Positions 57,787 to 64,000 of a DNA stretch of 64,000 nt are shown here, in pieces. The position numbers and the translations under genes were made by a program. Location: positions 62,001 to 126,000 of the forward strand of contig JAEKDP010000007.1 in the NCBI GenBank assembly GCA_016521575.1. The letters are read 5' to 3'. The first letter of the stretch is position 1; each line of letters opens with the position of its first letter. The notes beneath the pieces are model-generated. The model was not told the DNA's origin. It did not search any database and was given only the letters and a program-made list of their open reading frames with translations. This DNA is from Rhodobacteraceae bacterium F11138 (GTDB lineage Bacteria; Pseudomonadota; Alphaproteobacteria; Rhodobacterales; Rhodobacteraceae).

Positions 57787-58303
57787 TGGCCCCTCCGGGC
57801 AGGGCGGCCCCGTCTTCTTTGCCGTCGCGGTCCTTATAGGTGCCCGCCGTGATGAAAGGATGGGCAATCAGGGCCAGATGCACGATCAGCAGGGTGAATC
57901 CGACCGGCATCGCGGCATAGACATACAGAAACGGAATGCGCAGCGCCGGGGTCACCTGGTATTGCATACGTTGCGCATATTGGATGCCGACATACACCAT
58001 GAAGCCGAAAAAGATCAGCAGCCCCAGCGCGATCGCCGCGCGCATGATTTTCTGCCCCCTGTCGGGCAGCGCGTCCTGCAGGTTGGTGATGGCCACATGG
58101 CCGCCAAATCGCAGCACAAGCCCCGCGCCGGCAAACGTCATCCAGATCATCAGATACCGGGCCGCTTCGTCTGCCCAGGGCAAGGAATGCGCCGTGATGT
58201 AGCGCAGCGCGATATTGGCCCCCACGATCAGCGTCATCGAGGTCAGCATGAGGATCAGCGCCCAGCCATTCAGCGCAACAAAGATGTGTTCCAGCCTTTT
58301 CAA
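57779..58303 (-). CDS. dctQ: TRAP transporter small permease (DctQ)
   Basis: Four-helix subunit of 174 aa (helices about 13-33, 48-68, 88-108, 128-148) with the conserved ITAHSLPWADEAARYLMIWMTFAGAGLVLRFGGHVAI segment. It ends in a charged tail. A terminator-like hairpin lies in the 53-base gap after the dctP gene. Confidence 0.9.
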   Translation of the reverse strand: MKRLEHIFVALNGWALILMLTSMTLIVGANIALRYITAHSLPWADEAARYLMIWMTFAGAGLVLRFGGHVAITNLQDALPDRGQKIMRAAIALGLLIFFGFMVYVGIQYAQRMQYQVTPALRIPFLYVYAAMPVGFTLLIVHLALIAHPFITAGTYKDRDGKEDGAALPGGANG

Positions 58304-58316
58304 GACGCGACCTCGG

Positions 58317-58347
58317 ACAGAAAAGCCGGCGCCTGCTGGGCGCCGGC
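58317..58347 (-). terminator. Terminator-like hairpin between dctP and dctQ
   Basis: Perfect 9-bp stem GCCGGCGCC/GGCGCCGGC (58325-58333 with 58339-58347), followed on the minus strand by TTTTCTGTC, 10 bases after the dctP stop. It probably allows partial readthrough. Confidence 0.7.
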
Positions 58348-58356
58348 GGGATGGGC

Positions 58357-59337
58357 TTACTGGACGTTGACGATCGAATCGACAAGCTCCTGGCCATAGG
58401 TTTCATAGTACCCTTCATAGGCCGAGGCGATCGCCTCCTGGAACTTGGCCTTTTCTTCGGCGGACAGGGCATTGACCTTCATGCCGCGTTCTTTCAACGT
58501 TTCGACCCCGGTGGTTTCGACGTTGTCCACATAGCCCCGCATCGCGACAACGGCTTCGCCGGCGGCTTTCTCGAACGCGGCTTTCTGGCTGTCATCCAGC
58601 CCTTCCCAGAACGGTTTGGAAACCAGCAGCATTGCAGGCGAATAGACGTGGCCCGACAGGGTCAGATATTCCTGCACTTCGTTCAGCTTGACCGAAACGA
58701 TCACCGACAGCGGATTTTCCTGACCGTCGATCACACCCTGTTGCAGCGACGAGATCACCTCGGGCCAGGCCATCGGGGTGGGGGCGGCGCCCATGGCGTT
58801 GAAAGCCGCCAGGTGCACGGGGTTTTCCATCGTGCGGATCTTCAGCCCTTCGACATCTGCCGGGGTTTCGATTGCGTTGCGGTTGTTGGTGATGTGGCGG
58901 AAACCCTGTTCGCCCCAGGCCAGCCCGTGCAGGCCCACGTCGTCGAATTTGCCCAGGATTTCCTGCCCGACCGGACCGTCCAGCACGGCGCGGGCGTGGG
59001 TCAGGTCGCGGAACAGGAACGGAATGTCGAACACGCCGGTTTCCGGCACAAAGTTCGCCAGCGTGCCCGAGGATACGATGGTGGTTTCGATGGTGCCCAG
59101 TTGCAGGCCCTCGATGACTTCACGCTCACCGCCCAGACCCGACGAAGGGAAGTGCGTAAAGGTGAATTGATCTCCGGTTTCCGCCAGCAGGACGTCTTCG
59201 AATTTCTGCGCGGCCACGCCATAATGGCTGTCGGGGGCCAGCGCATAGCCGATTTTGATCTCGGTTTGGGCGAAAGCGGCTGTGCTGAACGCAACAAGGG
59301 CACCGGCCGTTGCCAGCCCGCGGATTGCAAAGGTCAT
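58357..59337 (-). CDS. dctP: TRAP transporter substrate-binding protein (DctP)
   Basis: Periplasmic binding protein of 326 aa. Signal peptide is about 1-24 (STAAFAQ). The ligand fold shows EIKIGYALAPDSHYGVAAQKFEDVL, the Arg-containing strand GLKIRTMENPVHLAAFNAMGAAPTPMAWPEVISSLQQGVIDGQENPLSV and the C-terminal hinge helix. The Arg in KIRTM normally binds the carboxylate of an organic acid. A palindromic operator lies 20 bases upstream of the start. Confidence 0.93.
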   Translation of the reverse strand: MTFAIRGLATAGALVAFSTAAFAQTEIKIGYALAPDSHYGVAAQKFEDVLLAETGDQFTFTHFPSSGLGGEREVIEGLQLGTIETTIVSSGTLANFVPETGVFDIPFLFRDLTHARAVLDGPVGQEILGKFDDVGLHGLAWGEQGFRHITNNRNAIETPADVEGLKIRTMENPVHLAAFNAMGAAPTPMAWPEVISSLQQGVIDGQENPLSVIVSVKLNEVQEYLTLSGHVYSPAMLLVSKPFWEGLDDSQKAAFEKAAGEAVVAMRGYVDNVETTGVETLKERGMKVNALSAEEKAKFQEAIASAYEGYYETYGQELVDSIVNVQ

Positions 59338-59356
59338 TGTTTGTCTCCCGTTTGTG

Positions 59357-59402
59357 ACTTGTGTCTGCTACACAAGTTAATGCCTGCGTGTGCTATACAA
59401 GC
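59357..59402 (-). promoter_or_regulatory. Operator in front of the TRAP genes
   Basis: A perfect inverted repeat ACTTGTGT-N5-ACACAAGT (59357-59377) and a related half-site TGCTATACAAG (59391-59401; compare TGCTACACAAG in the first site). Its size and core fit GntR-family operators that often control TRAP operons, but no regulator gene is present here. Confidence 0.6.
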
Positions 59403-59461
59403 TGGTTTAGCGTGGCAAGACCGCACGAATGCGCGGTGGCAGCTCTGCGTGCAGCGACCGG

Positions 59462-60343
59462 TCAGGATGCGCCGTCCTTGCGGAAGATGCGGACCAGTTC
59501 GGGTACATAGGCTTGCGCATGTCTGGCTTCGGTGGCCTGGGAAATCGCGGCGGCGATGCCGTCGGCAATGATCTGTTGCGCCCCTGCGGCCTGGGCCATG
59601 TCCCGGTAGTATCCGATGTCTTTCTGTGCGTTGCCGACAAAAAACGGCAACCCGTCGCGGTCGCCCTGCACGATATAGGGGGCCAGACGGTCCAGCGCGA
59701 CGCTGGCGCCGCCGCCCGCGGCCAGAACGTCGACCAGAACCTGCGGGTCGATCCCGGCGTCGGCGGCCTGCGCTGCGGCTTCGGCCAGAAGGGTCATGAA
59801 CCCGATCGAGACATAATTGTGCAGCAGTTTCAGGCGGTGGCCATGACCCAGAGGTCCGACATGATCCACCGCTTCGGTAAACGAGACCAGGACCGGGCGG
59901 ACCTGTTCCAGCACATCCGCCTCGCCCCCGACCAGCAGGTTCAACGTTCCCTCGTGGGCGTGTTTGGCGGTGCGTGTCATGGGCGCATCAAGATAGGCCC
60001 CACCAGCGGCACTGACGATTTCGCCCATGCGCAGGGTCGAGTCGGGCAGCGCGGTGGAACAGTCCACGATCACCGCGCCGGGCCTGAGCGCCGAGACAAG
60101 CCCGTTTTCACCGCTCACGACGGCTTCGACCTGGGGCGATCCGGTCACGCACAGGATGACCACGTCAGAGACCGCCGCGATCTCTGCCGGCGCGTTCACG
60201 GCGCGGGCACCCAGACCGATCAGTTCGTCCACCGGCTGGTTGCCGGGGTGATCCAGAAATGTCAGCGCATGGCCTCCGCGTGACAGAACGTTGCGGGCAA
60301 TGCCGTGCCCCATCAACCCGACTCCGATGATTCCGACTTGCAT
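59462..60343 (-). CDS. NAD(P)-dependent beta-hydroxyacid dehydrogenase (3-hydroxyisobutyrate dehydrogenase family)
   Basis: Protein of 293 aa. Rossmann motif is GIIGVGLMGHGIARNVLSRGG at about 4-24; also TGSPQVEAVV, VDCSTALPDST, and the catalytic Lys in RLKLLHNYVSIGFMTLLAEA. The substrate loop reads DAPMTRTAKHAHEG instead of DAPVSGG, so the substrate is not simply 3-hydroxyisobutyrate or tartronate semialdehyde. It sits between the aldehyde dehydrogenase and TRAP genes in one operon. Confidence 0.87.
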   Translation of the reverse strand: MQVGIIGVGLMGHGIARNVLSRGGHALTFLDHPGNQPVDELIGLGARAVNAPAEIAAVSDVVILCVTGSPQVEAVVSGENGLVSALRPGAVIVDCSTALPDSTLRMGEIVSAAGGAYLDAPMTRTAKHAHEGTLNLLVGGEADVLEQVRPVLVSFTEAVDHVGPLGHGHRLKLLHNYVSIGFMTLLAEAAAQAADAGIDPQVLVDVLAAGGGASVALDRLAPYIVQGDRDGLPFFVGNAQKDIGYYRDMAQAAGAQQIIADGIAAAISQATEARHAQAYVPELVRIFRKDGAS

Positions 60344-60421
60344 GGTGGTGTTCTCCTGATCCCCGTCGGCTGTGGCGACGGGGAGATTTACATTTCAGTT
60401 GCGCGGCCTTGGGGCTGTGGC

Positions 60422-61909
60422 TCAGTCGGCGTTGATCCAGATTGCCTTGGTGTCCAGATACCCCTCCAGTTGTTCGATCCCGCCTTCACGCCCGTACCCC
60501 GACATTTTCATCCCGCCGAAAGGCACAGCCGGATCGATGGCATGGTACATGTTGACCCAGACCGACCCCGCCTTGAGCCGATGCGCCAGCTTGTGCGCCG
60601 TGCCCAGATGGGTTGAAAACACCCCGGCGGCCAGCCCATAGGGCGTCGCGTTGGCGCGCTCGACGACTTCGTCGATGGTGTCGAACGGCAGGGCCGAGAC
60701 CACCGGACCGAATATTTCTTCGCGGGCAATGCTCATCTGGTCGGTGACACCGCCGAACACGGTGGGTTGTATGAAATGCCCGTTGTCCAGATTGGCGCCC
60801 TTGGCGCGGCCCCCGCCGGTCAGCACCCGGGCGCCCTCGGCCGGTCCGGCGGTCAGATAACCGGCGACGCGATCCGCCTGACGGGCCGAGATGATCGGAC
60901 CGATTTCGGTGGTTTCGTCGATCCCATGTCCGATCCGCAGGTTCGCGGCGAATTCCGCCACCCGGCGCACGAATTCGTCATGGATTTCGCGGGCCACGAA
61001 CAGGCGTGATCCGGCGATGCAGACCTGCCCCGAGTTGGCAAAGACCGCCATGGCAGCCACGGGCACGGCCTTGTCGATATCGGCGTCGCGGCATACGATG
61101 ACCGGCGACTTGCCCCCCAGTTCCAGGGAAACCCGTTTCAGGTTTCCGGTCGCCGCGCGGGCGATGGATTGGCCGGTAGCGGTCGAACCGGTAAAGACGA
61201 CCTTGTCGACGCCGGGATGCGCAGCCAGCGCCGCACCGGCATCCGCGCCCAGCCCGGTCACGATGTTCAGCACACCATCCGGCAGCCCGGCTTCCTGCAT
61301 GATCCGGGCAATCATCAGCACCGTCAGCGACGCTTCTTCAGAAGGTTTCAGAACCACCGTGCAACCGGTTGCGAGCGCGGGACCGATTTTCCAGATCGAC
61401 CCGGCAATCGGGGCGTTCCATGGAATGATCGCGCCGACGACACCGACGGGTTCACGAACCGTCGAAGAGTAGATTTCGCCGGGAAAGGAATTGGGGATCG
61501 TCTGACCGTGGATCGCCACCGCCTGACCGGCATAGTAGCGCAGCATGCCAAGGACCCGGCGGCTGTTGGCCAGGGTCCGCTGCAGCGGCATGCCCATATC
61601 CAGCGTATCCGACAGGCAGAGGGTTTCCCATTCCGCCTCGAACCGCTCGGCAATCCGCAGCAGCAGCGCCTGGCGTTCAAATGGCGTGAACCGGGACCAC
61701 GGTCCTTCGAAAGCCCGGCGCGCGGCGGCCACCGCGGCGTCGATGTCAGCCGCGCCGCCTTTGGGCACGGTTGCAAGCAGGGTGCCGTCCGCGGGGTTCC
61801 GGGCCTCGATCACCTCGCCCGAACGGGCCGGGCACCATTCACCGTCAATGAACATCGGGCGCAGGCCGCCATCATAGAGCTTTGCCGCGCAAGCTTTCCA
61901 GTCTTTCAT
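60422..61909 (-). CDS. Aldehyde dehydrogenase family protein
   Basis: NAD(P)-dependent enzyme of 495 aa that oxidises an aldehyde to an acid. The catalytic residues are in VSLELGGKSP (Glu) and FANSGQVCIAGSRLF (Cys); coenzyme motifs are IPWNAPIAGSIWKIGPALATGCTVVLKPSE and FTGSTATGQ. ATG 61907-61909 has an AAGGAGA SD. It is first in the operon with the hydroxyacid dehydrogenase and TRAP genes. An 11-base C tract (on this strand) lies about 110 bases upstream. Confidence 0.92.
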   Translation of the reverse strand: MKDWKACAAKLYDGGLRPMFIDGEWCPARSGEVIEARNPADGTLLATVPKGGAADIDAAVAAARRAFEGPWSRFTPFERQALLLRIAERFEAEWETLCLSDTLDMGMPLQRTLANSRRVLGMLRYYAGQAVAIHGQTIPNSFPGEIYSSTVREPVGVVGAIIPWNAPIAGSIWKIGPALATGCTVVLKPSEEASLTVLMIARIMQEAGLPDGVLNIVTGLGADAGAALAAHPGVDKVVFTGSTATGQSIARAATGNLKRVSLELGGKSPVIVCRDADIDKAVPVAAMAVFANSGQVCIAGSRLFVAREIHDEFVRRVAEFAANLRIGHGIDETTEIGPIISARQADRVAGYLTAGPAEGARVLTGGGRAKGANLDNGHFIQPTVFGGVTDQMSIAREEIFGPVVSALPFDTIDEVVERANATPYGLAAGVFSTHLGTAHKLAHRLKAGSVWVNMYHAIDPAVPFGGMKMSGYGREGGIEQLEGYLDTKAIWINAD

Positions 61910-62015
61910 GTATTCTCCTTTGCCTCGCAGCGTGTTGCCGGACCTGGGTGGTTTTGCACCAGCGGCAAAAGCGACGCAACGCCCTATATGCACGATGTCT
62001 GTGGACGAAAGGCGC

Positions 62016-62026
62016 GGGGGGGGGGG
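62016..62026. repeat. Homopolymer of 11 G
   Basis: G11 on the plus strand (C11 for the aldehyde dehydrogenase leader), in the 249-base divergent region. On the minus strand it is followed by TTTCGT-N16-TATAGG (about 61986-62013), a weak candidate promoter for the aldehyde dehydrogenase gene. Confidence 0.9.
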
Positions 62027-62158
62027 CGGTGGGCGATCTGCGGCGTGTCGTACCAATACCCCGGCCCGTGCACAGAGCAGTTGCCATTTGACACCGTCAC
62101 ACTAGGCTGTTGCTGCTGGTCGACAGATGGTCGGGCCCTAACTTCGGAGCCATATTTG

Positions 62159-63259
62159 GTGTCCTTTTGGAAACAGATCCTGGTCCTGTGTCTTTTGGCC
62201 GCTCTGGCCTATGGCGGTTACGAGACATACCAGCGCCATTTCAGTGTGGCGCAGACCCAGGCTGGCCCGCCGCGCGGCGGGCCGCGCAAGGCGATCGTCG
62301 AGGTCGTTCCGGCCAGACGCATGACCCTGAGCCGGACCGTCGAAGCCGTCGGCACGACCCGCGCCCGCCAGTCCGTTGACATCGTGCCCGAGGCCGAAGG
62401 CCGCGTCATGCAGGTCGACATCACGTCCGGGGCCCATGTTCGGGCCGGGACGGTGCTGGTGCGGCTGGACGATACGATCGAGCGCGCCAACATGGACGAA
62501 TCGCAAGCGCGGTTGCGGGAACGCGAAAAGGTGTTTGAACGCATGACCCGGCTGCGCAGCAGCAATGCGGTCGCCGAAGCCGCGCTGGAGGATGCGGTCG
62601 CGCGTCTGGCCGAAGCGCGCGCCGAACTGGAACGTGCCCGGCAGCATCTGGCTCAGCGCAGCATCCGCGCGCCCTTCTCGGGAGTGTTGGGGATGACCGA
62701 GATCTACGCCGGTGCGCGCGTCACGGCGGGGGCGGTCATCACCCGTCTGGATGACCTGTCCGAAGTCGTGGTCGAATTCTCGTTGCCGGAAACCCTGTTC
62801 GCCCAGGTCCGGCGGGGCCAGCCGTTGCAGGCCACCAGCGTTGCGTTTCCGGACCGGCATTTCACGGGGCGGATCGAAGCGGTGGACAGTCGGATCGACC
62901 CGGTCAGCCGATCGTTCCGGACCCGTGCCATCATACCCAACCCGGACGGCACCCTGCCTGCCGGGATGTTCATGTCGCTGGAGCTGACGCTGTCTGAAAC
63001 GCAACATGTGGTGGTGCCCGAAGAGGCGATCATCTTTCAGGCCGCCGAAACCTATGTGTTCGCGGTCAGGGACGGCGTTGCACATCGAACCCGGGTGCGC
63101 ACCGGTCAGCGTCAGGACGGAAAGGTGGCTGTGCTGGACGGGCTGGACGAGGGGCAGACGGTGGTTGTGCGCGGCCTGCACCGGGTCCGCGACAAGGGAG
63201 CGGTCGAGATACGCGACCCGTCACAGACCGCGCTTGCGGTGGATGGGGCGGATACATGA
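62159..63259 (+). CDS. RND efflux periplasmic adaptor protein (membrane fusion protein)
   Basis: Adaptor of 366 aa joining an inner-membrane RND pump to an outer-membrane channel. N-terminal anchor helix is about 5-24 (ILVLCLLAALAYGGYETY). Then barrel/lipoyl half (VDIVPEAEGRVMQVDITSGAHVRAGTVLVRLDD), coiled-coil hairpin (about 105-160), second lipoyl half (RAPFSGVLGMTEIYAGARV), beta-barrel and membrane-proximal domains. GTG 62159 lies 9 bases after GGAG; TTG 62156 is an alternative. The stop overlaps the pump gene. Confidence 0.9.
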   Translation: MSFWKQILVLCLLAALAYGGYETYQRHFSVAQTQAGPPRGGPRKAIVEVVPARRMTLSRTVEAVGTTRARQSVDIVPEAEGRVMQVDITSGAHVRAGTVLVRLDDTIERANMDESQARLREREKVFERMTRLRSSNAVAEAALEDAVARLAEARAELERARQHLAQRSIRAPFSGVLGMTEIYAGARVTAGAVITRLDDLSEVVVEFSLPETLFAQVRRGQPLQATSVAFPDRHFTGRIEAVDSRIDPVSRSFRTRAIIPNPDGTLPAGMFMSLELTLSETQHVVVPEEAIIFQAAETYVFAVRDGVAHRTRVRTGQRQDGKVAVLDGLDEGQTVVVRGLHRVRDKGAVEIRDPSQTALAVDGADT

Positions 63260-64000
63260 CCCTGTCGGATATTTCGGTCCGGCGTCCGGTGCTGGCGGCC
63301 GTTGCCAGCTTGTTGCTGATCGTCTTCGGGATCGGCGCCCTGCGCGACATACCCGTGCGCGAATTGCCGGATGTTGACAATGCGGTGGTGACCATCACGA
63401 CCAACTATCGCGGTGCTGCTTCCGAAGTGATCGATACGGACATCACGGAAACGGTCGAGGGGGCCGTGGCCTCGATTTCAGGGATTCGGTCGATCAGTTC
63501 CGAAAGCCGTCAGGGCCGCTCGCGCGTAACCATCGAATTCGATGCCGGACGTGACATCGATGTCGCCGCCAACGACGTGCGCGATGCGGTGGGGCGGGTG
63601 CGCGATGATCTGCCCCAGGAGGCCGACGCGCCAGAGGTCGAAAAAAGCGACGCCGATGCCGACCCGGTGATGCGGCTGGCGGTCACGTCGGACCGCATGA
63701 CCACAGCCGAGATCACCGATTATATCGATCGCTTCATCGCCGACCGCCTGGCGACGCTGGACGGTGTCGCCAATCTGAACATCTATGGCGAACGTTCTTT
63801 TGCCGTGCGCATCTGGCTGAACCGGCGGGCACTGGCGGCGCGCAACCTGACAGCGGCGGATGTCGAACAGGCCCTGCGGCGCAACAACGTGGAACTGCCC
63901 GCAGGCAAGGTGACTTCGCGCAACAGGCAGTTGACGGTCCGGTTGAACAGCCGCCTGAAGACGGTCGAGGATTTCCGCGAGGTGGTGCTGGACCGTATCG
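63256..64000 (+). CDS. RND efflux transporter permease (AcrB/MexF type), N-terminal part
   Basis: Start of a proton-driven multidrug-type pump, cut at the right edge after about 248 residues. First helix is MTLSDISVRRPVLAAVASLLLIVFGIGALRDIPVRELPDVD, followed by the porter domain VVTITTNYRGAASEVIDTDITETVEGAVASISGIRSISSES and NLNIYGERSFAVRIWLN. ATG 63256 overlaps the adaptor stop (ATGA). The substrate cannot be told, and no TetR/LysR regulator is adjacent. Confidence 0.93.
   Translation, partial: MTLSDISVRRPVLAAVASLLLIVFGIGALRDIPVRELPDVDNAVVTITTNYRGAASEVIDTDITETVEGAVASISGIRSISSESRQGRSRVTIEFDAGRDIDVAANDVRDAVGRVRDDLPQEADAPEVEKSDADADPVMRLAVTSDRMTTAEITDYIDRFIADRLATLDGVANLNIYGERSFAVRIWLNRRALAARNLTAADVEQALRRNNVELPAGKVTSRNRQLTVRLNSRLKTVEDFREVVLDRI

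Overview
The window is GC-rich chromosomal DNA from an alphaproteobacterium, most likely a member of Rhodobacterales (Roseobacter/Rhodobacter group). The evidence is an adjacent sciP-ctrA pair, a bamA-skp-fabZ-lpxA-lpxI-lpxB run that uses LpxI, a PhaR regulator, TRAP transporters, tandem TerB-like proteins and an SOS box of the alphaproteobacterial type GTTC-N7-GTTC. I see no rRNA, tRNA, CRISPR array, prophage or insertion sequence. Both window edges cut genes: parE on the left, an RND pump on the right.

Layout. 1-2445: parE start, phaR, and a lone DegT/DnrJ-type aminotransferase. 2561-9402 (minus strand): a probable amine/polyamine uptake and gamma-glutamylation locus, with a HisP/J/Q/M-type ABC transporter followed by a class I amidotransferase, a PuuA-like synthetase and a PuuB-like oxidase. 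9511-13152: an orphan PhnD-like protein, two TerB-like proteins, a DUF1330 protein and a NicO/DUF1007 metal-transport pair. 13219-18780: pyrG, secG, a cobalt-type nitrile hydratase operon, purA and a small membrane protein. 19208-24975: a UspA/AGCS symporter pair, a PleD-like diguanylate cyclase, ssb, a lytic transglycosylase and a secreted protein of unknown function. 25031-31326 (minus): a Dpp/Opp-type peptide ABC operon with a Tat-exported binding protein and a fused double ATPase. 31614-44697: miaA, then the long plus-strand envelope cluster pyrH-frr-uppS-cdsA-dxr-rseP-bamA-skp-fabZ-lpxA-lpxI-lpxB, with a 41-aa membrane microprotein between rseP and bamA. 44711-55098: mnmA, sciP, ctrA, ligA, recG, a 40-aa membrane microprotein, an Fe-S scaffold protein, hisI, gluQ and trmFO. 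55182-64000: an ECHDC3-like hydratase homologue, a PaaI thioesterase, a TRAP operon with two dehydrogenases, and an RND efflux pair.

How the parts work together. UppS, CdsA, Dxr, RseP, BamA, Skp, FabZ and LpxA/I/B form one envelope-building unit (isoprenoid carrier, phospholipid, outer-membrane protein and lipid A synthesis). SciP and CtrA form a cell-cycle control pair, followed by DNA ligase and the RecG fork-repair helicase. Three separate transporter operons each place a strong stem-loop just after the binding-protein gene, which fits high binding-protein and low permease output.

The most interesting signal is after recG: a perfect LexA-type box (51584-51598), 70 bases ahead of a 40-aa single-helix protein with a good ribosome binding site, closed by a strong terminator. 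This is a candidate SOS-induced membrane microprotein comparable in design to SidA of Caulobacter. Other points are paired TTTGATCAAA palindromes at the amine operon promoter, helically phased repeats in front of the peptide transporter, a diguanylate cyclase whose first receiver has lost its phosphoacceptor, and an 11-G tract between an aldehyde dehydrogenase gene and the RND operon.
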